Source: Tunturibacter psychrotolerans
Lineage (GTDB): Bacteria; Acidobacteriota; Terriglobia; Terriglobales; Acidobacteriaceae
NCBI RefSeq assembly: GCF_040359615.1
Contig: NZ_CP132942.1
Coordinates: 620,001 to 684,000 of the forward strand
Length of the DNA stretch: 64,000 nt
Direction: 5' to 3'
Under the pieces are notes generated by a model, which was not told the DNA's origin, searched no databases, and saw nothing but the letters and a program-made list of their open reading frames with translations. Each line of letters begins with the position of its first letter. Within the stretch, counting starts at the first letter, position 1. Below are positions 34,904 through 42,533 of the stretch, in pieces. A program made the translations under genes and the position numbers.

Positions 34904-34932
34904 TTGACGCAATAAGTTTTGTGTTCAAACTA
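34904..34932 (+). promoter_or_regulatory. Candidate rightward early promoter
   Basis: A TTGACG -35 box (34904-34909) directly abutting the GCGAA palindrome, and an AAACTA -10 (34927-34932) 17 bp later. The -10 is weak. It points at the two short ORFs and then the regulator genes. Confidence 0.4.
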
Positions 34933-34960
34933 CTGCTAACGAGGGATATACGGAAGTGGA

Positions 34961-35122
34961 ATGTCTGAGGAAAAATTGCGATTGACAGTAGTTTTGTCAA
35001 AAGCTATAACCTTGAGACTTTCCCAATACGGAACCGAAGCGGTAGAGCGACCGGAGACCTCTCAGCATGGGGCGCGAGAGCTGGACTGTGTTTGGAGACG
35101 TGTGGGTGAGGCGACAGGGTGA
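34961..35122 (+). CDS. Short ORF after the early promoter, 53 residues
   Basis: ATG 34961 has GGAAG just upstream. The product begins MSEEKLRLTVVLSKAITLRL and has a charged helical second half. It is the first frame after the candidate rightward promoter, where phages usually place a Cro-like gene, but no helix-turn-helix is evident. Its 3' end overlaps the next short ORF by 56 bp in another frame, so only one of the two may be real. Confidence 0.35.
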   Translation: MSEEKLRLTVVLSKAITLRLSQYGTEAVERPETSQHGARELDCVWRRVGEATG

Positions 35123-35231
35123 TCGATTTTTCCCAAGGTACGACACCGCACTGAAGCAACGACAGATGAAGGCTGTCGTCTTGACCGACTGGACCAGCAG
35201 AGTAAAGCGGCAAGCGAACGGCGTTCCATAG
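35067..35231 (+). CDS. Short ORF, 54 residues, early phage region
   Basis: ATG 35067 is preceded by GGAG 10 bases upstream. The product (MGRESWTVFGDVWVRRQGDR, then many basic and aromatic residues such as ALKQRQMKAVVLTDWTSRVK) looks protein-like and basic, suggesting a nucleic-acid or protein binder. No family recognised. It overlaps the previous short ORF and is followed 62-78 bp later by the zinc-ribbon gene. Confidence 0.4.
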   Translation: MGRESWTVFGDVWVRRQGDRFFPRYDTALKQRQMKAVVLTDWTSRVKRQANGVP

Positions 35232-35308
35232 CAACTTAGGCGAGCCCACTCGGCCATTGAAAAAATCGAGGCTCGCCGGGGGAGAAGTACGCTTTGAAAG
35301 GGAACGAA

Positions 35309-35536
35309 GTGAACTACTTGCGCATGGATTTGAAGGTATGTGAAGGGTGCGGGGCGCTTTGGCTCCGTGCGGGCTCTGACGGTGTGTACTGCCGGGGATG
35401 TGCCGGGCGACTGGCTGAATTTCCGGCACCGCGAGGCAAGCATGCTGGAGGAAGAAAGCGACGGCAGATGCGTAGCGGGAGTTTGCGCAGCGTGGGATGC
35501 ACGGCGGCGGTGGTGGTTGTCGGAGGTGCACGATGA
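35309..35536 (+). CDS. Small zinc-ribbon protein
   Basis: A 75-residue protein with CEGCG near residue 11 and CRGCAG about 17 residues later, a four-cysteine ribbon, followed by a strongly basic tail (GKHAGGRKRRQMRSG). It likely binds nucleic acid or a polymerase partner. Start is uncertain: GTG 35309 (AAAGG upstream), TTG 35294 and ATG 35324 are all in frame. Its stop overlaps the next start as ATGA, so the two genes are translationally coupled. Confidence 0.65.
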   Translation: MNYLRMDLKVCEGCGALWLRAGSDGVYCRGCAGRLAEFPAPRGKHAGGRKRRQMRSGSLRSVGCTAAVVVVGGAR

Positions 35537-36027
35537 GTGCAGCTTTGGTGATTCTGCCGGCGGTGTGGGCTACGGCTGCGCCTTCTCGTGTGAAGACGCT
35601 GCCAGAGTTGGTGCAACAGAAGAAGACGGCTCCGGAGCTGGCGTTCTACCGGAAGTATACGGAGGGAATGCTGCGACGGTATGTGAGGCTGTCGATGGAG
35701 GCGGGAAGAGCGCCGTCGTTGCTGGGTCGCGAGATGTTTCGCGGGAAGGTGACGAGCTACCGAGTGCACAGCTTTGAAGATGTGGTGATCTTCGTGCATG
35801 ACGTGGAGACGTGTCTCAAGAAGCTTGACGAGGGACAACAACACTTGATCCGACGGATTGCGCTGCAGGAGTTTACGCAGCAGGAGACGGCTGGTCTGCT
35901 GGGGTTGAGCCTGAGGTCGGTGCACCGGCAGTATGCGGATGCGCTGGATGAGCTGACGGAGATCTTCCTGGAACGAAAACTTCTGGAGCCTGCGAAGGCT
36001 TGTCAAGAGGCTGGAAGTGCCCTGTAA
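35533..36027 (+). CDS. Sigma-region-4-like phage transcription regulator
   Basis: A 164-residue protein with a C-terminal helix-turn-helix much like sigma-70 region 4: LDEGQQHLIRRIALQEFTQQ then ETAGLLGLSLRSVHRQYADA. Proteins of this shape in phages (ArpU/late-regulator class) switch on late genes. The N-terminal part is hydrophobic then helical. It is translationally coupled to the zinc-ribbon gene and lies directly before the duplicated promoter-terminator module, which fits a late activator or antiterminator role. The role is inferred. Confidence 0.7.
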   Translation: MSAALVILPAVWATAAPSRVKTLPELVQQKKTAPELAFYRKYTEGMLRRYVRLSMEAGRAPSLLGREMFRGKVTSYRVHSFEDVVIFVHDVETCLKKLDEGQQHLIRRIALQEFTQQETAGLLGLSLRSVHRQYADALDELTEIFLERKLLEPAKACQEAGSAL

Positions 36028-36031
36028 AGCG

Positions 36032-36161
36032 TAAGTCATTGTTTTACTTGTAGTTATTTCTGTCTTGAAGTTGGCGCATGAGTTATGAGCCAGCTGTTAC
36101 TCTGGAAAGGTAACAAATTGATACGGGAGAGCGCCTGATGGCTGCTCTCCCGTTTGCTTTT
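36032..36161 (+). repeat. Promoter-terminator module, copy A
   Basis: About 130 bp repeated at 36243-36375. Common order: TTGGCG, an 18-bp gap, a -10-like TGTTAC, CTGGAAAGGT, then a GGGAGAGC hairpin with a T-rich tail. The final 38 bp (36124-36161) are identical in both copies and form an intrinsic terminator with a 9-bp stem. If the boxes are a promoter, the transcript would be only about 55-60 nt. Confidence 0.7.
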
Positions 36162-36242
36162 CTGGGACAAGCTTGGAGCGTTGGTGCCGATTTGGGATGT
36201 GGGGAAAAAGTTGTCAAGGGGTAGAAAGTGGCTTGAGGGTGC

Positions 36243-36375
36243 TAAGTCGTTGTTTCGATGACGATTATTTCTCTCCAAAAGTTGGCGTATTAGTTATGGT
36301 CCAACTGCTATTCTGGAAAGGTAGTAAAGAATTGAAACGGGAGAGCGCCTGATGGCTGCTCTCCCGTTTGCTTTT
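36243..36375 (+). repeat. Promoter-terminator module, copy B
   Basis: Second copy, 211 bp after the first, with TTGGCG, 18 bp, TGCTAT, CTGGAAAGGT and the identical 38-bp terminator at 36338-36375. A GGGAGGAG ribosome site follows the T-run at once, so the next gene is translated from RNA that must read through this terminator. The 80 bp between the copies (36162-36242) show no gene. Confidence 0.7.
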
Positions 36376-36388
36376 GGGAGGAGACCAG

Positions 36389-36742
36389 GTGGAACGGAAG
36401 CGGGTGGCGGGCAGGTTTGTGCGACAAGGGCTGGACGGGGATAGCGGCGTTCAGGGGACTGCAAAGAAGGATGCCGGGGAAGGCGGTGCGGGTGGAGGTG
36501 GTTCGAAGGGCCCGCGGCCGAAGTTCTGCAGAACCTTTACACGGGCTCGGGTGGCGGAGGCGCTGCCTGAGATTGTGGAACGGTTTGTGGAGGAAGCCAA
36601 GAAGGGCAGCATTGCTCATGCAAAGATGCTGGCGAATCTGGGAGGGCTGGACAAGGGCGAGATGCCGGCGGAGTCCAAGCGGCGAGGGAAGAGCGTTGTG
36701 GGGCAGCTGCTGGAGAAGATGGCTCGCGAGCCGGAAGAGTAA
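36389..36742 (+). CDS. Phage protein, candidate small terminase
   Basis: A 117-residue protein from a GTG start with GGGAGGAGA upstream. A Gly-rich N-terminal stretch (DAGEGGAGGGG) is followed by helices (ALPEIVERFVEEAKKGSIAHA, GKSVVGQLLEKMAREPEE). I see no clear DNA-binding helix-turn-helix. The small-terminase idea rests only on its place at the head of the structural genes. The following 257 bp (36743-36999) have no gene; they contain a repeated AATTTGTAACT and a GATCGAT/ATCGATC inverted repeat at 36854-36872. Confidence 0.5.
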   Translation: MERKRVAGRFVRQGLDGDSGVQGTAKKDAGEGGAGGGGSKGPRPKFCRTFTRARVAEALPEIVERFVEEAKKGSIAHAKMLANLGGLDKGEMPAESKRRGKSVVGQLLEKMAREPEE

Positions 36743-36999
36743 GTAGGCAGTCGGGTTTTGTGGGGGCTTTCCTGGGTGGTCGGGGGTTGTTCTGCGGTCC
36801 GGTCTAATTTGTAACTAATACGGTTCGCGTAATTTCAATTTGTAACTTATTTTGATCGATACCGGATCGATCGCGGAATGGCGTGGTGGGGTTGCCCTGT
36901 TGGATGTGCCGGTTGAGAAAAAAGGCAACCGTGCATGTCCGCGGGGCGATGGCAGGGGTGTGGTCGTTTGGGCGGTTTTTACAAAATACAGGAGGTGCA

Positions 37000-37638
37000 A
37001 TGGGACACTCGGAAGGGCTTCATCGGCGAAGTGCTGGGCTTGCTGGATGGTCGGAGCTTGCAGGCAGGCGGGATGGTTTGCGAGGCGCTGCGGGTCTCGA
37101 GATGCGGGCGATGGCGGTGGAGTTTCCGGTAGTGCATGGACATCCGAACCGGTTGCCGTTTGAAGGAGTGTTGACGCTGGTCGATGTGGCAAGCGATAAG
37201 GCTCCCAGTGGTGCGAAGGGGCATCGGGTGGTGCTGACGCGTGCGGCTGCAGAGGCTGCGCTGCCGAGTTTGCTGGGGATGGCTGTCGACTACAAGGCGG
37301 GATGGGATGGACATGATGCGCGGCAGAAGTGCGGCATCATTACAGCCGCTGAGTTGGATGGACAGAAGCTGACGGTGGCGGGTTACTTGTTTGCACGGGA
37401 TTTTCCGGAGATGGAGGCGAAGATTCAGGGGAGCGGAGGCGCGTCGAATTTGATGGGGATGAGTTATGAACTGGCGGATGCGCATGTGGCGGATATGCGA
37501 GCGCAGGTTTGGACGCTGACTCGTGCGACCTTTACCGGGGCTGCGATTCTGCTGCGGGAGAAGGCGGCTTACCGGAGTACGAGCTTTCGTGTGAAGCGGC
37601 CGGCTGCGGCTGGACGGCGCGCGGCGGTGGCTCGGTAG
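37000..37638 (+). CDS. Probable capsid maturation/prohead protein
   Basis: A 212-residue protein with a strong AGGAGG ribosome site. The core (RLPFEGVLTLVDVASDKAPS, LMGMSYELADAHVADMRAQV, RATFTGAAILLREKAAYRST) resembles phage head-maturation proteins, in which a Ser sits in a GMSYEL-like turn before the FTGAAIL segment. I cannot confirm a full catalytic triad. It precedes the scaffold-like and capsid genes, the usual place for a prohead protease. A longer frame upstream to 36883 has no ribosome site. Confidence 0.55.
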   Translation: MGHSEGLHRRSAGLAGWSELAGRRDGLRGAAGLEMRAMAVEFPVVHGHPNRLPFEGVLTLVDVASDKAPSGAKGHRVVLTRAAAEAALPSLLGMAVDYKAGWDGHDARQKCGIITAAELDGQKLTVAGYLFARDFPEMEAKIQGSGGASNLMGMSYELADAHVADMRAQVWTLTRATFTGAAILLREKAAYRSTSFRVKRPAAAGRRAAVAR

Positions 37639-37650
37639 TTCACAAAGAAA

Positions 37651-37707
37651 AGTACGTGCTGCGCGCACGGCGCGATCTGCCATCGAGGCTGACGCGCCTT
37701 CGGCGCC
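37651..37707 (+). repeat. 57-bp intergenic repeat, copy A
   Basis: GC-rich sequence matching 38627-38683 with two mismatches. It contains several inverted repeats, including GCGC closed by a C(TTCG)G tetraloop at its 3' end and CGTGC/GCACG arms at its 5' end. It ends 20 bp before the next start codon and sits in the 5' UTR of the following gene. Confidence 0.8.
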
Positions 37708-37727
37708 ATAAATGAAATGAGGGGACC

Positions 37728-38129
37728 ATGAGTTTTGTGAGTGTAATGGAGACGATTGGAAAGGGATTTGCCAAGGGCCTGAAGTGGGCGGTCGAGTATG
37801 CCGTCCCGGTGGAGAGGCTGGTTGGACTTCTGTTTCCGGTTGCGGCTCCAATTGCGAATGAAGTGGCCGATGCTACTTCACTGATTCAGACGGCGGTGCT
37901 GCTGGTGGAGCAAAAGTATGCGGCTTCCGGCGCACAGAGTGGCACTGGTGCACAGAAGCTTTCGGAGGTGTTGCTGCTGACGGAGCAGTCCGTGACTGCG
38001 CTGCTGGCGAAGGCTGGCATTACGGCTGATAGCACCTATATCGCGAATGTGGTCTCTGCTGTGGTGGCGATTTTGAATGTGCAGAGTGGGCTGAGCCCTG
38101 CGGTTACTACTACGACAGCTGCGGCCTAA
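37728..38129 (+). CDS. Phage protein, amphipathic helix-rich, holin-like
   Basis: A 133-residue helical protein: KGFAKGLKWAVEYAVPVERL, LVGLLFPVAAPIANEVAD, then ITADSTYIANVVSAVVAILN. It ends in a Thr/Ala-rich tail. It is weakly hydrophobic, so it may be a membrane-associated or capsid-internal protein. Its end resembles that of the last phage protein (54546-54806): IADS ... VV..LN, suggesting a distant paralogue. Its ribosome site is GAGGGGACC. Confidence 0.5.
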   Translation: MSFVSVMETIGKGFAKGLKWAVEYAVPVERLVGLLFPVAAPIANEVADATSLIQTAVLLVEQKYAASGAQSGTGAQKLSEVLLLTEQSVTALLAKAGITADSTYIANVVSAVVAILNVQSGLSPAVTTTTAAA

Positions 38130-38178
38130 ACGAGATTCAGTGGGTGGACTGATTAACTGAAGAGAAAGGCGAGAGAGC

Positions 38179-38610
38179 ATGGAGATGGAACTCGATATGA
38201 AAGACGAGCTGGGAGTCACCGTTGAACGTCTGGCTGCAGCCGCGGGTTTGCTGGAACAGGCGGTTGAAAGACTGGCGCAGCGGCAGAATGATTTTGCCCT
38301 GGATGCCGAGGCTTCGATCGGCCGGATTGTTGCGACTGTTGAAGGACGGCGCGAGGCCGAGCTGGAGGAGAAGTTGGCTGCGGCTGAGGCCGAGATTGCG
38401 CAGTTGAAGGCAGCGGCTGCATCTGAGCCTTCTGAAGTTTCACATGGACGGAAGACTCTTCCTTTGGCGATGGTGAATCTGCTGGCGAAGCAGGGCGTCG
38501 CTGCGGAGACGATGGAAGCCGGTAGCGTGGATGCTGCTCTTACAAACTTGAGCATTGAGCAGAGGATTGCTGTGAAGGCTCAGTTGATGCGGTCTGGCTT
38601 GCTCGGTTGA
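38179..38610 (+). CDS. Coiled-coil phage protein, scaffold candidate
   Basis: A 143-residue protein that is almost all heptad-like helix: LLEQAVERLAQRQNDFALDA, AELEEKLAAAEAEIAQLKAA, and a C-terminal EQRIAVKAQLMRSGLLG. It sits immediately before the major capsid gene, where scaffolding proteins are usually encoded, and has no catalytic motif. Its role as scaffold is inferred from coiled coil plus position. The start has a GAAAGGCGAGAGAG leader. Confidence 0.55.
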   Translation: MEMELDMKDELGVTVERLAAAAGLLEQAVERLAQRQNDFALDAEASIGRIVATVEGRREAELEEKLAAAEAEIAQLKAAAASEPSEVSHGRKTLPLAMVNLLAKQGVAAETMEAGSVDAALTNLSIEQRIAVKAQLMRSGLLG

Positions 38611-38626
38611 TTTGACGGCAACAGCA

Positions 38627-38683
38627 AGTGCGTGCTGCGCGCACGGCGCGATCTGCCATCGAGGCTAACGCGCCTTCGGCGCC
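38627..38683 (+). repeat. 57-bp intergenic repeat, copy B
   Basis: Second copy of the GC-rich repeat, in the 5' UTR of the major capsid gene, between the scaffold-like gene and the terminator hairpin at 38703-38728. It matches 37651-37707 at 55 of 57 positions. Confidence 0.8.
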
Positions 38684-38702
38684 GGTAATGGAGTTTTTAA
38701 AT

Positions 38703-38728
38703 GGCGTGGCTGCGGCTGCGCCTTTTTT
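38703..38728 (+). terminator. Intrinsic-terminator-like hairpin before the capsid gene
   Basis: Stem GGCGTGGC / GCTGCGCC (8 bp with two G-U pairs, loop TGCG) followed by TTTTTT. It ends 18 bp before the capsid start codon. Confidence 0.65.
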
Positions 38729-38746
38729 GTTTTGAAAGGGAGAAAG

Positions 38747-39718
38747 ATGAACGCGAAGTTTACCGATATTCATGGCGCAGCAGACTTTATTGGACCTGGC
38801 GCGATTGAAGTTCCGTTGTATCAGACAGAGATCCTGGACCTCGTGCGTCGCCGCGGGATCTTTGGTCAGCGCATCAAGCAGGTTCCTGCTACTGGCCATC
38901 CTTCACGCTATTTCGAGGAGACTGCGATTCCGGCTCCTGCGGCTGGCACAGGTTTTGTGGATCCGCGTAACATCGTCGCTCCGCTGGTCAACCCGACTCG
39001 CATCGAGAACAGTGTTCCGTTGAAGGCTCTGGTAGCACAAATCAACTACAACCTGTTCGATATGGAGCTCGGTCGTCAGCAGAGCCAGTTTGCCTATCTC
39101 CAGGCGAAGGACCTTGCCGATACCGTTGATGGCGTTCTTCGTACGCATGACGTTGCACTTTGGAACGGCACCGACACCAGCCTGAGCTCACCTACGACTG
39201 CGCAGTATTTTGGTGCGGGTGCGCAGATCGCTGGTGGTGGTAACACCGTTTCGATCGGTACCAACCAGAGCATCGTCGATGGTTTCAAGTCGACGATTGC
39301 TCAGATGGTTTCGAACAGCTCGTTTGGTGTTCGTCCGACTGCGATTTATGCAAACCCGGTTCTGCTCGATCTGATCGATCGTGAGATGAAGACCGAGTTC
39401 AACGTTGTGTTGAACACACGCGAGATTGAAGCGGGCTTTACGGTGAAGACGCTGTCGACGCAGGCTGGCGATATTCCGCTGATTCCTGAATGGACGCTGA
39501 GCTATACCGGTACCCCTGGTTCGGGTTCGGCTGTTCTGCCCGCCTACATCGTGACCGAGGACTTGATTGAGTACCACTGGTTGAGCGATCCGAATCCTCG
39601 CATCTTCCAACTCGGCGTTCCCGGCTCGCTGGCTTCGCAGTATGTGGTCGTGAAGTTTGGCGGCGTCGTTGTGAAGGGCGCAAACTATGCCCACTACCAG
39701 GTTCTGGTCGACCGCTAG
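38747..39718 (+). CDS. Major capsid protein, HK97-like fold
   Basis: A 323-residue protein that looks like a phage major capsid protein of the encapsulin/HK97-related type: a helical start (MNAKFTDIHGAADFIGPGAI), PLYQTEILDLVRRRGIFGQR, a mid-region VDGFKSTIAQMVSNSSFGVR, an ATG-free beta core (IYANPVLLDLIDREMKTEFN) and the C-terminal QYVVVKFGGVVVKGANYAHY. Ribosome site AAGGGAGAAAG. It is the largest of the head genes and follows the scaffold candidate. Fold assignment is by pattern, not by search. Confidence 0.75.
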   Translation: MNAKFTDIHGAADFIGPGAIEVPLYQTEILDLVRRRGIFGQRIKQVPATGHPSRYFEETAIPAPAAGTGFVDPRNIVAPLVNPTRIENSVPLKALVAQINYNLFDMELGRQQSQFAYLQAKDLADTVDGVLRTHDVALWNGTDTSLSSPTTAQYFGAGAQIAGGGNTVSIGTNQSIVDGFKSTIAQMVSNSSFGVRPTAIYANPVLLDLIDREMKTEFNVVLNTREIEAGFTVKTLSTQAGDIPLIPEWTLSYTGTPGSGSAVLPAYIVTEDLIEYHWLSDPNPRIFQLGVPGSLASQYVVVKFGGVVVKGANYAHYQVLVDR

Positions 39719-39763
39719 AGCCTGGAGCTTGGTCGGTTTCGGTTGGTTTGTTGGATAACTATG

Positions 39764-39801
39764 GGGGCCGGTGCTATTTGTGCCGGTCCCTGTTGCTTTT
39801 T
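39764..39801 (+). terminator. Intrinsic-terminator-like hairpin before the connector gene
   Basis: Stem GGGCCGGTGC / GTGCCGGTCC (10 bp with G-U pairs) and tail TGTTGCTTTTT. It ends 14 bp before the connector start codon and 83 bp after the capsid stop. Confidence 0.6.
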
Positions 39802-39815
39802 GAGAGAGGGATGCG

Positions 39816-40439
39816 ATGGGCTATTTGTTGCCGACGGAGTATGTGCAGTATGGACTGACGGCAGAGACTACGGATGACTGGGTGACGATGGCTTCTGCGC
39901 TGATGGAGTCTTATTGCCGGCGGCCGAGTCTTTTGGTGACGCAGTATGTGGAGCGGATGCGGCTGACGGATGGCGCGCAGACAGTGCGGCTGAGCTATCG
40001 TCCGCTCGCTGCGGCGGTGGGAGCTGCTTCTGCGTTGGTGGGCGTGAGGGTTCGGTTTGCGAGGCCGCGGAGGGGAGAGCTGCCTGATCTGTTTCATGAA
40101 GAGATCGCGCGGGCGTTCAGCGTGCCGGGGAGCTGGAGTGTATTGGATGTAACGACTGTCGATGTGAATCAGACAACAGCTGAGCTGACGTTTCCCAGAA
40201 ATTTTCTGGGGATTGATTACAACGAGGTTGCGGTGACTTACACATCGGGATTGGTGACTGTGCCTGATGCGGTGAAGGTCGCGTGCGTGCAGATTGTGAA
40301 GAATGCCCAGGCGACGCCTGCGATGAATGTGAAGTCGAGCAAGATGGACACGATGCAGATGCAGTACTTCAGCGGGTCTCTGATCGATCCGCAGGTACAG
40401 CTGCTGCTGAAGCCCTATGTCGCAGAGAGGCTTGGGTGA
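39816..40439 (+). CDS. Head-tail connector protein
   Basis: A 207-residue protein beginning GYLLPTEYVQYGLTAETTDD, followed by a helix pair and FLGIDYNEVAVTYTSGLVTV, then VKVACVQIVKNAQATPAMNV. Small helical-bundle connectors (gp6-like) in many siphophages follow the capsid gene and share the pattern of an N-terminal helix bundle and a short C-terminal domain. Assigned by position and pattern; no catalytic site. The ribosome site is GAGAGAGGG. Confidence 0.6.
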   Translation: MGYLLPTEYVQYGLTAETTDDWVTMASALMESYCRRPSLLVTQYVERMRLTDGAQTVRLSYRPLAAAVGAASALVGVRVRFARPRRGELPDLFHEEIARAFSVPGSWSVLDVTTVDVNQTTAELTFPRNFLGIDYNEVAVTYTSGLVTVPDAVKVACVQIVKNAQATPAMNVKSSKMDTMQMQYFSGSLIDPQVQLLLKPYVAERLG

Positions 40440-40443
40440 TGCG

Positions 40444-40875
40444 ATGGGACAGTTGCGAGATGCATCAATAAGGGCACTGCGAGCGGCGGATGTTTTGTTG
40501 CGCTGTGGCGGGGGGCGAAGTGTGTTTTTGCGGATGCCGGCTCCGGCTAGCTCCGGTGATACGACGGAGCAACTTGGGCTGGCGGTGCCTACGTTTCAGG
40601 ATGTGGCGCTGGAGCCGGTGGTCTTTCGGAAGGCTCGGGCTACGTTGGCTGATGGTAAGGCGGCTACGAGTGAGCTGCTGGTTTCCGCGACATCCGTGAA
40701 TGCCCTGGTCGGTTCGATGGGGATTTCGGCTGCGAATGTTCTGTTTGCCACGGCGTTCGGGGTGTTGATCGACGATGTGCTGATGGAGATTGAGTCGGCA
40801 TCGGAGTCGGAGCTTGGGGGCGCTACTTACGTTTATCGACTGGTGTTGCGGGCTCCGTTGGCGTTGATGGTTTAG
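40444..40875 (+). CDS. Head-tail adaptor-like protein
   Basis: A 143-residue protein: RDASIRALRAADVLLRCGGG, an acidic/beta middle and VYRLVLRAPLALMV at the end. It begins four bases after the connector stop. Head-closure proteins occupy this place in many phages. A third copy of CTGGAAAGGT (40893-40902) lies just after it, before the next gene, the same word found in the two promoter-terminator modules. Function inferred from position only. Confidence 0.5.
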   Translation: MGQLRDASIRALRAADVLLRCGGGRSVFLRMPAPASSGDTTEQLGLAVPTFQDVALEPVVFRKARATLADGKAATSELLVSATSVNALVGSMGISAANVLFATAFGVLIDDVLMEIESASESELGGATYVYRLVLRAPLALMV

Positions 40876-40911
40876 TTGCGACGTAAATGTCACTGGAAAG
40901 GTTACAGATAA

Positions 40912-41424
40912 ATGCAGAATGCTAGAGATACGTTTTATGTCACGCTGCGAGACAGGCTGGCGGCGGTGAATCCGGCACGGACGATAGTGCTGCGCGGGGT
41001 GACACGGCCTGGCGTGCTGGTGGAGGAGAACGAGCTGGCTTCTGCGACTGTGCCGGTGAATGCGTTTTGCCTGCGCTGGACGGGGCTTAGCGTGGACGCG
41101 CTGGCGGCGCTACCGCTCGCGACGATGACGTGCGAGATCAGCTATGCGACCGATGGCGACTCCGGCAACGGGGGGATGGATCGGGGGCGGTTGCTGTCGG
41201 GGATGGATGCGGAGTTGGTATCGGCGGTGAGTGCGGCTCCACAGAATGTGACGAAGATGAACTATGTTGGGGCCGCGGGTGGATCGGGACTGGCTCCTGT
41301 GGCGATGGGGACGAATGTGTTCTGGGGAGATGCTGCGTTTGGGGCTGCTGTGGTGAACGGTGAGCGGCTGGAGCGGGTGGCTACGGTTGTGGTGTTTTGC
41401 TACCAGGAAGCGGGTGAGCTGTGA
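40912..41424 (+). CDS. Tail-completion-like protein
   Basis: A 170-residue protein beginning MQNARDTFYVTLRDRLAAVN, with a beta-rich middle (VPVNAFCLRWTGLSVDALAA) and RVATVVVFCYQEAGEL at the end. The position after the adaptor and before the tail protein fits a tail terminator or neck protein. Its stop overlaps the next start (GTGA). Role inferred from gene order. Confidence 0.5.
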   Translation: MQNARDTFYVTLRDRLAAVNPARTIVLRGVTRPGVLVEENELASATVPVNAFCLRWTGLSVDALAALPLATMTCEISYATDGDSGNGGMDRGRLLSGMDAELVSAVSAAPQNVTKMNYVGAAGGSGLAPVAMGTNVFWGDAAFGAAVVNGERLERVATVVVFCYQEAGEL

Positions 41425-42407
41425 GTGCGACTGTAACTGCAGTTAGTCTGGTGGGCGCGGTGGCCCCGGTGACGCGGAGAGTGAGGGCTTATTTTGCTCC
41501 GGTAAACCGTGAGGCGGGAGCGCCGACGTTGTTCGATGCGTCGCAGATGGGGACGTTTGCGTTGAGTTCGCCGCCGTCGCCGTGGATGGATTTGGGATGG
41601 TGCTCCAAGTTTGCGAGGAAGAGCGCGTCGAAGATTGGAGCGCTGACGACTGGCGCGCCAGCAGTGGTGCAGAGCCAGGTTGTGACCCAGGTGGAGGCTA
41701 CGGTTGAGCTTGAGTTTGAGAGCTGGGGGAAGTTGCAACTGGCGCTGGCTGCGGGGTCGCAACAGATGAATCTGTTGCGGACGGCGACTGGCGCGGCGGC
41801 GAATGGGAGTGGCGGTGTGGCGGCAAAGGCTGTTCCGCTGGTGCCTGGATCGACGGCCAGCTCGTTGAGTGTGGGGGCGACGGCGGTGGCACAGTTCCAG
41901 GTTGGGGAGTTGGTCGCCGTCGATGAAGATTACGTGGCACAGACGGGTTTTGTGGGGAGCGGGGTCAGTGCGGCTTACGTGAGTTCGCCTGCGTCTGTGG
42001 CAAATGACATCAACTATATTCGGCGGGTCACGCTGAATGTGGGTCGGGTTGTGGGGATTGCGAATGGAGCGCTGCAGTTGGGGTCGGCGCTGCTGGCTGG
42101 GGCACCGCCTTCGGGGATGCAGGTGAGTCCGCTGATGGGATTCGTCGATCGTGAGGGCGGCGGATTCTTTCAGGAGTGGTCGGGGCTGTTTGTGATGGAT
42201 GGGGAACAGGGAGACAGGGTGATCTACCACTATCCACGATTGCAGGCGATGCAGGGTGCGGCGGAGATGGTGGAGACGCTGGCCGGGCCGCTCGAGAAGG
42301 TGAAGCTGGCGGGGGCGTTTCGCGCTCTGCCAGTGAAGGATGCTAACGACGGCGAGACGGTTTTGTGCTTCCGCAGCTATCTGCCGGGAGCGATGCGGGC
42401 CGTTTAG
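41421..42407 (+). CDS. Major tail protein candidate
   Basis: A 328-residue, beta-rich protein starting with GTG 41421 (SATVTAVSLVGAVAPVTRRV). The middle (VTQVEATVELEFESWGKLQL) and the end (LLAGAPPSGMQVSPLMGFVD) resemble tail tube proteins. It is translationally coupled to the previous gene. No tape-measure gene follows, which would be expected for a long-tailed phage. Assignment is tentative. Confidence 0.5.
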   Translation: MSATVTAVSLVGAVAPVTRRVRAYFAPVNREAGAPTLFDASQMGTFALSSPPSPWMDLGWCSKFARKSASKIGALTTGAPAVVQSQVVTQVEATVELEFESWGKLQLALAAGSQQMNLLRTATGAAANGSGGVAAKAVPLVPGSTASSLSVGATAVAQFQVGELVAVDEDYVAQTGFVGSGVSAAYVSSPASVANDINYIRRVTLNVGRVVGIANGALQLGSALLAGAPPSGMQVSPLMGFVDREGGGFFQEWSGLFVMDGEQGDRVIYHYPRLQAMQGAAEMVETLAGPLEKVKLAGAFRALPVKDANDGETVLCFRSYLPGAMRAV

Positions 42408-42533
42408 CAAAGACAACCTTTACGCATTGACAAGTGGAAGCGAATTTGACGCGACGACGACTCGCGCAGATGACTTGTGCCCGGACGGATGGGCCGCGGC
42501 GAACGAGAGTGAACAGGAACGAGGAGAACGACG

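Noticed and set aside
36080..36114. 11-codon ORF inside promoter-terminator copy A ending in LER
   Set aside because: Copy B has no start codon in the same frame, so the similarity is better explained by conserved DNA signals.
36743..36999. Possible gene between the small-terminase candidate and the prohead protein
   Set aside because: The longer frame from 36883 lacks a ribosome site, while ATG 37000 has a strong one; the rest has only short repeats.
40893..40902. Third CTGGAAAGGT word before the tail-completion gene
   Set aside because: Only the 10-bp word is shared; the TTGGCG box, spacing and terminator are missing, so it is not called a third module.
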